64,000 bases of DNA from Diphasiastrum complanatum. Lineage: Eukaryota; Streptophyta; Lycopodiopsida; Lycopodiales; Lycopodiaceae. How positions within the stretch are numbered: the first letter of the stretch is position 1; each line of letters opens with the position of its first letter. Location: NCBI GenBank assembly GCA_029204225.1, contig CM055107.1:17804718-17868717 (forward strand), in the 5' to 3' direction. Shown one piece after another: positions 33,301-41,210 of this stretch. The notes under the pieces were generated by a model. That model did no database searches. It had not been told where the DNA came from and saw only the letters and a list, made by a program, of their open reading frames with translations. Both the position numbers and the translations under genes were made by a program.

Positions 33301-34362
33301 TTGGCAGCTCTGCTTGGCCTGACAGTGTTCGCAGCTGTAGAGTCCCAATGCCTTTGACATCGTGTCTGTTTCCATCACCTAGAATCATTACTCTGTTATT
33401 TTTGAGCTCTCTAAAGTCGATCAAGATTTTCTTGTTGTAGATGATGTGTGATGTTGCTCTTGAATCAATGACTACATTGTAGTCTTGTTCAGTGTAGTTC
33501 GTTAAAGCTTCATCAAGTATTGTGAAGGCTTCATCACCTCTATCTATATCTTTGGATGACTCTGCAACATTTGTTTTCTCAGTCTTGTTCTTTCTTTTTG
33601 GGTTGAATCTGCAATCATATGCAGAGTGTCCCTTCTTCTTGTAGTGCATGCAAGGTATTGCTAGATTGAACCAGCATTTGTTGGTTGTATGACCTGGTTT
33701 GTGACGGTGATCACAAGAAGAAGATTGTTGATTCAAAGACTTCGTCTTGTCGAATCTGGGTCTGTTCTTGTTTTTTTTCCTTCCTTTCATGAATAGAGCT
33801 TTCTCTTGATCACTACTTCCTTCTCCTTCATCCCTCATCATTCTCTCATCAGCGACAAGACTGATTGCTTTGTCGAATGTCATATCTGGTAGACTCGGTA
33901 TGAGTATTCTCAATGGCTGATAGGATGTAGGTAGGGACTTTATGAAGTACATCAGCTGTTGTGGTGTTGGGACCTGGTGCTCATGTCCTGATGTAGCGAG
34001 TTGAGCGAAGATCGTTATGATCTTCTCAACGTGCTGGTCTAACTGGTTGTCATCCCATTGTATGGATTGTAGCTGATTGCATCATTGAAGCTGCAGTCCT
34101 CACTTCATACTACTTTCACAGTCTTCAATCTGCATGAGTAGATGTTCGTTGATGGACGAAACGATGATCATCATTGCACGCTCATCCTTTCTGATCCATT
34201 TAGCTCTCCTCGGGTCTCCCTCTGGAGGCTACACCTCTGAGAGTTCGGTCACCGACCAGATGCCTTCGCCCTTCAGAAGTATTTTGATTTTGAATTTCCA
34301 TATCTTGTAGTTTGCGCCATCAAGACTGATTGCTACTCTTGTCTGGATCGTTGTAGCCATAT
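33200..34362 (-). pseudogene. gag: Gag and protease of copia G
   Basis: Gag starts at about 34360 (MATTIQTRVAISLDGANYKI) with stops near 34225 and 34085. It continues as a long open frame (33200-33952) with two knuckle-like segments (CDHRHKPGHTTNKC and CMHYKKKGHSAYDC, each with altered second cysteines). A Lys-rich stretch and the protease site VVIDSRATSHIIYN follow. In that site the usual D-S-G reads D-S-R, so the catalytic loop is mutated. Confidence 0.8.
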
Positions 34363-34407
34363 TGTGTTGTCTAGAAAATCACTGTTCAGATATCAATGTG
34401 ATGACCT

Positions 34408-34423
34408 GTCTGCTCTGATACCA
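34408..34423 (-). other. Primer-binding site of copia G
   Basis: The minus strand reads TGGTATCAGAGCAGAC next to the LTR end, the Met-tRNA type of primer site. Confidence 0.9.
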
Positions 34424-35170
34424 TGTCGCGAACTGGGCTTTGTTTGTATCGCGAGCATATTTGTTTCTTTTGAATTTCCTTGTGCGGAAGCTTACAGGAT
34501 CCTAAACACGCGACTTCATATCACAAAACAAATATCATTCTAGCAATCAAGACATCGGAAGACAAGGAAATGCACGACATAGAGCAACTATATTATCAGT
34601 TTAATTTTTTGAGTGAGATGGTCAGTGTCCCGCTCGTTGGCGGCCTGGTGCTCTACTCTTTCGCTGTGTTTAGCTCGTTGGCAGACTTTCATGCATAACT
34701 ATTTTGTTTCTATTCTTTTTCTTTTCTGCTCCACTCATGCACATTCTCTGTGTATTCTTTTGATCTAGAAAAATGGTTTATATCTCCACTGTGTGGAGTT
34801 TACTAGATAGCTAAACAAAGAATTACATGAATAGTTAACGCTAATCACCTAATTAGTTACTCTCCATTATTGCTAACTATTTCAGTTGGGCGTAAAGTTT
34901 AAGGCTCCACACCCGTTGAGCTGGTAGCTAATAGCGCGAGAAATTTTCTTTCGTTTCTTTTTGTTTCGTGTTGTGTCGTGTCTTTTTGGACTTGGAGGCA
35001 TGTTTGACTTTTGCAAATCATTTGACTTTCGTGTTTCACTTTGCTTCGTGTCTCAGGGTTTTCGAAGTACATTGACTTTCGCGAATTGTTCGCCATTCGA
35101 CCTTCGCTTTGTGTCACTTCATTTCGCGTCGCGGCAAAGTTGTAGGAGTTCACCATTTCTGACAATTTGT
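34424..35170 (-). repeat. 5' LTR of copia G (right end approximate)
   Basis: It starts at TGTCGCGAACTGGG beside the primer site. Its distal half (34940-35150) is full of TTCGTGT and GCGAA words, like the LTR of copia C, so the two families are related. The right boundary is placed between 35165 and 35210, because no second copy exists. Confidence 0.6.
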
Positions 35171-36350
35171 TGTAGTGCTGGTGTCAAGCAAAACACAGGT
35201 GTGTTTGTTAATGTCAACAATCTACCTCCTCCACAATTCGTACATGGCAATCCCAAGCGCCTATTTCTTGGCATGTACACGCTCCTCTCTTTTCTTATAG
35301 AGGAGGAGGAACGTAGAGAGTTATTCAACTATTTAGAGAAGGAGAAAGTTTGTATTCTTAATTGGTTCTCATTTTCTATGTGATCTTTTGCAACGTTCTT
35401 GTTTTCCTCAGTTCTCTCTCTTTGCAATTGGATGGATATCACGTAGGATATATCAACACTCTTTGATGCTCTTTCTTTCTCTGCCTGCGATCTCTTTGTT
35501 TCTAGTAGCTGCTATTCTCACATAACCCAAGAAAGGTTTTGGGCCCACAACATCATGATTTGCTCAACCAAAAATCTTGCTCACTCTCTCTCCATTTGTG
35601 CTTGTTCCATTGCTTTCTCTGAGCTCCACATTTTTTCCCTCCAGCTAGTGCAGTCTACCTACTCCGCTAATCAACGTCCCTCTCTAAGCTCCACGTCTCC
35701 CTCTACATTGCAGTTGCACATGATGCAATGAGTTCCGTCATAGTTTTATTTCCTTGAACTGTGAATATCAAATTGCAGTAGAAGCGTGGAGGGAAGATGG
35801 TAGTTGGATCAAAGCTTTGAGCATAGAGGAAGGAAGAAGAGCTAACCAAAGAAGACACATTTAAAGCAAAGGCAAATCTCCACTTTGGTAGTGCTGCTGA
35901 AAATGTCAGGAGGATGTATGGCTATGGGAGACAATATTTTGAACCTTCGGGTGCAATCGGGTCGAAAACACAAGGGGATGAAGCTCTTACAAATTCCTAT
36001 GCTTAGTTTGCCACCACGTTTGGAAGCCTTCAAAGTTGTTCTTCAAGAAGAAGTCATGCCGCTCTAAGTGGATAAGTAGCTTTATGTAGATGCTAAAAAT
36101 CAATGTAATTCATAGTCCATGTATAACTACATAGACCACACACAATGGTGTGTGAAGATATAGACCACACACAATGGTGTGTAAAGCAACGTTTTTGTTT
36201 TCCTCAGTTCTTTCTCTTTGCAATTGGATGGATATCACACACTCTTCAATGCTCTTTCTCTCTCTGCCTACGATCTCTTTGTTTCTAGCAGCTGCCTCAC
36301 ATAACCAACAAGTAGATAGTTATATTGTTAGAATGGCAAAGAATAGAAAT
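35171..36350. repeat. Unassigned region with a 130-bp direct repeat
   Basis: The segment at 35390-35528 recurs at 36186-36312 (GCAACGTT, then CTTTGCAATTGGATGGATATCAC and CGATCTCTTTGTTTCTAG) with a few differences. About 650 bases lie between the copies. They hold a 60-codon frame at 35885-36067 that I do not recognise and two 31-bp tandem units with ACCACACACAATGGTGTGT at about 36130-36182. The layout could be a tiny terminal-repeat element or a local duplication. Confidence 0.5.
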
Positions 36351-36353
<3 letters not shown>

Positions 36354-36410
<57 letters not shown>

Positions 36411-36561
36411 TGTGTGTGTGTTGCATTTTGGTTTAGGATAATTAATAGATGAATATATAGTGTATAATGATAATTGAATGTTAGATTTATAATTTGTTAG
36501 AGAGAGAGAGAGATGAATAGATAGTGTGTAATAATAATTGAATGTTAAATTTGTAGTTTGT

Positions 36562-36596
<35 letters not shown>

Positions 36597-36773
36597 TATG
36601 TGTGTGTGTGTGTTTGCATTTTGGTTTAGGGTTGTAGGTAATAGATGAGTAGATAGTGTATGATGACAATTGAATGTTAAATTTGTAATTTATTAGAGAG
36701 AGAAAATTGAATACATTGTTATAAAGTTAAATTTGTGATTGTTTGAAAAAAATAAAATAGAATGAAATATTTA

Positions 36774-36846
<73 letters not shown>
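36354..36846. repeat. Microsatellite cluster: (GA)n, (TG)n, (TA)n(GA)n
   Basis: Runs of (GA) at 36354-36408, 36501-36513, 36563-36592 and 36813-36846, of (TG) at 36408-36420 and 36599-36613, and of (TA) at 36777-36812 alternate with three degenerate copies of a block that includes TTGAATGTTAAATTTGTA. The region looks like repeated slippage and local duplication. Confidence 0.9.
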
Positions 36847-36849
<3 letters not shown>

Positions 36850-37326
36850 CTCACACCTCCACAAGAAATGGGTAACTGAGCTTGGTTTCGAACTGAAAGG
36901 GTCTCCACACCATCCAAAGAACCTGGGCCCAAAAGGCAGCCAAAAACATCCATAATAGAGTTGTCAAAGGAAGAGAGAAGATGCAAAAAGTCTTGATAAT
37001 AGGGAAAGTCCGCATCAAATAAGAAGGACGTTGGATAAAGCAAGACGTCAAGATGCCAAACGCGACCTGAGTGTCACCCAACTGGGGAAGCATATCTGAA
37101 TGAGCAACATCCTCAAGGAGAGCCTCACCAAGAAAAGTAGAGCTGAAGGAAGCAGACCCAAAAGGAACACCCAAAATGCGATTGCCATCCGAAGGAGCAA
37201 CGAAACCTTGAGGAGGAACAAAGTCTGGGGGAAGACCTGCTGGAGACCACACTGAACACTTGCGAGGTTGAATAGACAAACCAAGAGAAGTTAGCTGCTT
37301 AGAGAAATGGTGAAATGGAGGAGCAC
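36847..37326 (-). pseudogene. LINE I: reverse transcriptase fragment
   Basis: The minus strand encodes a non-LTR RT fragment: LGLSIQPRKCSVWSP, then NRILGVPFGSASFSSTFLGE, LPQLGDTQVAFGILTSCF and IQRPSYLMRTFP. After a frameshift it reads LPISCGGVSL. This is the thumb/connection of plant LINE-type RTs. The fingers and palm should lie to the right but are replaced by copia H. The left end stops at a GA microsatellite. Confidence 0.7.
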
Positions 37327-37738
37327 TAAGTTGACGTCGTCGGTCAACCAATGTAGCAAAAATGTGAAAAAGCCGAAAAATCCGAAGGTGCCCTTCGACT
37401 GAAAGTTTGTAACTCCTAAAAGTGCCCTTACACTAAAGATATGTAAACCCCTAAGGGGCCCTTAGATTCAAGACAATGAAGAAGATGAAAAAGACAAAAA
37501 AGCCAAAAAGTGCCTTAAAATTGATTTCTAAAGCATTTTGGCCACTTGGCCAATGTGTCGCATTTTTCGCTAGTGCCAAAAAGGTGAAGAAGGAGAAAGT
37601 GCCTTAAAATGATTTCTAAGGCACAAGAAATCTCAAGGGAAAAATGTGAAGGCCCAAAAATATGTTGTCGGCCTTCGATTTTTCAGGATGCTCATTACTT
37701 GAACGATTTGTTTAAGGCTGAGCATAAGAAATCTAACA
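37327..37738 (-). repeat. 3' LTR of copia H (truncated)
   Basis: It is bounded by the purine-tract complement at 37739 and by LINE I at about 37327. The outer half, present in the other copy, is missing. Confidence 0.8.
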
Positions 37739-39210
37739 CTCCCTTTTAATGTGGATCTTGAAAAACTTTGATCTTCAAATTTAGCATATCGTTAAATCTG
37801 AGATGTTGCTTCTATGATAGAGCCTTTTGTGAAGTAATCTGTTGCCATGTAATTTGTTTTGCAAAAAATCAATTCGACTTCCTTACTGTGCACTTTCTCT
37901 TTAAGGTAATGATACCTGATTTCTATATGTTTGCTTCAAGAGTGAAATCTTGGATTGAGAGAAAGCGCTATTGTGCTTTGATTGTCACAATAGATCGTTG
38001 TAGGAAGTGTTTGTGTAAAATTGAGGTCTGCAAACAGCTGGTTGAGCCAGATCGTCTCTTTGGTTGCATTTGTGATAGCTATGTATTCAGATTCTGTTGA
38101 TGATAATGCAACTGAGGTCTGCTTCTGGCTGTTCCATGAGATTGGGCCTTGGTTGTATAAGAATACAAATCCAAAAGTTAATTTTCTGGTGTCAACATCT
38201 TCTGTTTAATCCGCATCTGGGTAGGCTTCAAGGATGTTGGTAGTTTGGCTACCTCCGTAGCAGATGCTGAGAGTTGTTGTTGCTTGGATGTACTTCATGA
38301 CCTTTGTTAGCGTTTTCCAATGAGCTACACCTAGATTTGACAAGAAATGGCTGAGTGTACTGACCGAATATGCAAGGTCTGGTCGTGTGCAGATCATTGC
38401 GTACATCACTGAGCCGATGATGGATTGAAACGGGTAGCGCTTCATCTCCTCCTTTTCTGCCTCAGTTTGAGGAGATTGTTCCTTTGATAGCTTTAGTCCA
38501 GGGTCGAGTGGAAAGTGACTGGGTTTGTAGTTGGCCATTCCATACTTTTCCAGCACATTGTTGAGATATCATTGCTGACTGATAAAGATCAGTCTGTTGG
38601 GTCGATCTCATTGAATTTGGATTTTGAGACAATAGTGGGCTAATCATCTTGTATTTCTGGGCCAGCATGCACTTTGTATCCTTCATCAGATTCAGATTAT
38701 TACTAAATAAGAGTGTATCATCTACATAGATAGTGATGGTGATGAAGTAATCTGATATAGACTTGAAATAGAAATTCGAGTCTGTTGAGTTTAAAATGAA
38801 ACCATTTTCTATCATAAATGCGCTAATCTTCTGGAACTAGGCTCTTGGTGACTGTTTCAGCCCATAGAACATCTTGTGGATATTGCATACAAGGTGTTGT
38901 TGCTTGTCGTTGAGTTCGTATCCCTCTGGCTGCGTCATGTAGATTTTATCTTTGCTGGTTCCATTGAGGAAAGCGGTCTGGACATCCATCTGGTGGAAGG
39001 TCTGTCACGGCCGCAAATGAGAGGAGTAGACGGATCGACACATGTTTGATGACTGGGCTGAAGGTTTTTGAATAATCCAGATCTAGAATCTGGAAAAAGC
39101 CTTTGGCGACTAGCCTGGCCTTGTAACGATTTAGCCTTCCTTCAGTGTCGTACTTTGCCTTGAATATCCATTTGCATGGAATTGGTTTTCGGTCCGAGGG
39201 TGATCATGGC
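37739..39210 (-). pseudogene. pol: RT and RNase H of copia H
   Basis: The minus strand begins at about 39190 with CKWIFKAKYDTEGRLNRYKA, followed by SKTFSPVIKHVSIRLLLSF. The ITIYVDDTLLFSNN box is in the frame at 38462-38815. The connection reads IIGSVMYAMICTRPDLAYSV at 38206-38556. RNase H (about 37760-38210) has QTSVALSSTESEYIAITNAT, KHIEIRYHYLKEKV and ATDYFTKG. Frames change at about 39170, 39010, 38840, 38560 and 38205. Confidence 0.85.
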
Positions 39211-39400
39211 AAATGCTTTGCCATCTTTCAGTCTCGATTTGGTGATGACGGCTACATTACCTTCTAGTTTGAGCTTTGTGCCATCAACGATGTCCCACAG
39301 TTCTTTGGCTAGAAGTATATTCTTCATCTTGAATTCCCAGAGATGGCAGTTATCTCCATCGAGTTTGTCAATGAGAGATGAATTATATAATGGATCCATT
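39205..39400 (-). pseudogene. gag: Gag start of copia H, joined directly to RT
   Basis: The minus strand starts MDPLYNSSLIDKLDGDNCHL at 39400 and reads through WEFKMKNILLAKELWDIVDG to about 39210. There the sequence passes into RT (CKWIFKAKY). About two thirds of a normal copia polyprotein is therefore missing between the two. Confidence 0.75.
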
Positions 39401-39522
39401 CTGGTTGAACGAGTTCGCTGGTAGAAACAACGTCGGAATACTGTTGGCTGCACGTTTGCTAGAAAGACATCTTGATAGAAACAAGACTGATAATCCGTAG
39501 TAGAAATGCAGATAACTGAAAT

Positions 39523-39538
39523 GCCCACTCTGATACCA
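39523..39538 (-). other. Primer-binding site of copia H
   Basis: The minus strand reads TGGTATCAGAGTGGGC directly beside the LTR, a Met-tRNA type site. Confidence 0.9.
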
Positions 39539-40386
39539 TGTCGTAAAATCGCGTGTGGGCATGAGCGGCAGCGGAAGCTTGAGGATTGAGCGGCATGTAG
39601 GAACGAAAACGCAACAGTTAGCAGCATAATTATTCAAGTAGAAGAATTCATACAAAATGCGCAAATGAACGACGCAGTAGTGAGACAAAAATTGCACTCT
39701 AATAAATATCAACAGTGAGTACAATAGCTTGAAGTAATAACTTCAGCTTGCTGAGCGTGATAACGCTGGCTACAGATAAAAAACTCGGATTGAAAGATAA
39801 ATTCAATTAACTCAATTAGCACTTACATAGCTTGAATAAGCTAATATAAAGATTTACAAGTGTCGGGAAAAAATATCTTACAAGCCTTTAATGCTATTTA
39901 CGCCAGTCTTTGCATATGTACAAAGTTGGTAACCAACAATTGCCTTTGAGATATTTGGTTGTCCAGCTGTTTTAGGGTTGTTGATAAGTTGGCGACGTCA
40001 GTTAGCCAATGTAGCAAAAATGCAAAAAACCCGAAAAACCCGAAGGTGCCCTTCGACTGAAGGTTTGTAACTCCTAAAGGTGCCCTTACACTAAAGGTAT
40101 GTAAATTCCTAAGGCGCCCTTAGATTCAAGACAACGAAGAAGGCGAATAGGCCGAAAAGTGCCTTAAAAATGATTTCTAAGGCATTCTGCCACTTGGCCA
40201 GTGTGTCGCATTCTTCACTAGTGCGAAAAAGGTGAAGAAGGAGAAGGTGCCTTAAAATGATTTCTAAGGCACAAGAAATCTCAAGGAAAAAATGTGAAGG
40301 CCTGAAAATATGTTGTCGACCGTCAATTTTTCAGGATGCTCATTCCTTGAACGATTTGTTTAAGGCTGGGCACAAGAAATCTAACA
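39539..40386 (-). repeat. 5' LTR of copia H (848 bp)
   Basis: The plus strand starts TGTCGTAAAATCG after the primer site and ends AAATCTAACA. Its right 390 bases match the truncated left LTR. It contains CTTAAAATGATTTCTAAGGC repeated in variants. Confidence 0.85.
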
Positions 40387-40995
40387 GGAGAGGTGGGGCG
40401 CCTTGAGAGGTAGAGAGTCCTGGCATGAGTTTCTCTATGACTAGCATCTCCACTCCTCGGAGGGAGGACTAGACACCAAAGGAAAAAAAAAAAGGAACAA
40501 ATTTCAAGCTGCAATGTCAAAGGGGTCAATAGCCAAGCGATCAAGAGGAAGACGCATAGCAACTTGAGTTTCACGACGGAGAGCGAGGGGAATGTGAAAG
40601 TAGAGCCTTGTACGAGGGAAGCCCAAGTGAAAAGCGTCGAGAAATCCAAGACCAAGCTAAAGCACAGGGCGAATGAGATGATGAAAGAGGAGGGCGATTT
40701 TGAGACGACTGAAGCAGCGCAGGACAAGAACGCTGGTGACGAGCAAGACCTCCTCTAAAAAAAAAGAAACGACCACAAGCATGACAAAGAACCATTTAAG
40801 GGGTTAAAAAGACAATGCAACAAGGGTCCAAAGAGGTTCACAATCAAGCGAGGGGGCAACAATGCCATGCGAAGAGCCGGAAGAAAGAGGAACATAGCGT
40901 GTTGAGGCAAGCGAGCATGATGCGAATGAGGGGAATTTGGAGGTGACACGGACTGAGGGAGGATAAGCCCCTTAAAATTCCAAGCCTTGTCTCTG
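40387..40995 (-). pseudogene. Suspected N-terminal part of LINE I with C2HC finger
   Basis: The minus strand encodes CHACGRFFFFRGGLARHQRSC near 40730-40790, a Cys-x2-Cys-x12-His-x3-Cys pattern like the N-terminal fingers of R2/NeSL-type LINEs. Ser-rich sequence follows. Frames are broken on both sides. It is joined to the copia H LTR, beyond which LINE I RT resumes, so it may be the front of the same LINE. This is an inference. Confidence 0.35.
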
Positions 40996-41000
40996 TGATC

Positions 41001-41124
41001 GTGTCCCTCTCGGATTTGGGCGTTCTTTCTCGAAGATATCTCGCATTTTATCGTGTGTGTTTGTGTCTCTCTCGGATTTGAGCGTTCTTTCTCGAAGATC
41101 TCTCGCATTTTCTAGTGCATTTGG
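41001..41124 (+). promoter_or_regulatory. Duplicated 62-bp unit upstream of the DJ-1-like gene
   Basis: The block GTGTCCCTCTCGGATTTGGG at 41001 recurs as GTGTCTCTCTCGGATTTGAG at 41063, and the similarity runs for 62 bases. Each copy holds one perfect TTCTCGAA dyad in nTTCnnGAAn form (41026-41035 and 41088-41097). The second copy ends about 100 bases before the start codon. It may be promoter or 5' UTR. The transcription start is unknown, and I see no clear TATA box. Confidence 0.6.
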
Positions 41125-41210
41125 CATCTCATCACAGCAAATGCAGGAGCTCGTGGCTTTGCCATCACGATTTTGTGTGACGATTTGCCAGTATCACAGA
41201 TCTGTGTGTA

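Larger units (their letters stand above)
37327..40386 (-). mobile_element. Copia retrotransposon H, internally deleted, inside LINE I
   Basis: Two LTR copies (37327-37738, truncated, and 39539-40386) flank a short internal region. The 37340-37738 part matches 40000-40386 closely (TGTAGCAAAAATG, AAGGTGCCCTTCGACTGAA, TTTTTCAGGATGCTCATT). On the minus strand the element runs gag start, RT and RNase H, with no knuckle, protease or integrase. A purine tract complement (CTCCCTTTTAA) follows the left LTR. Confidence 0.85.

Noticed and set aside
35885-36067. 60-codon frame MVVLLKMSGG...
   Set aside because: Too short and unlike any family I know; kept only as a remark within the duplicated region.
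40564-40758. Plus-strand Lys/Glu-rich frame in LINE I
   Set aside because: It is the antisense of the finger-containing minus-strand sequence.
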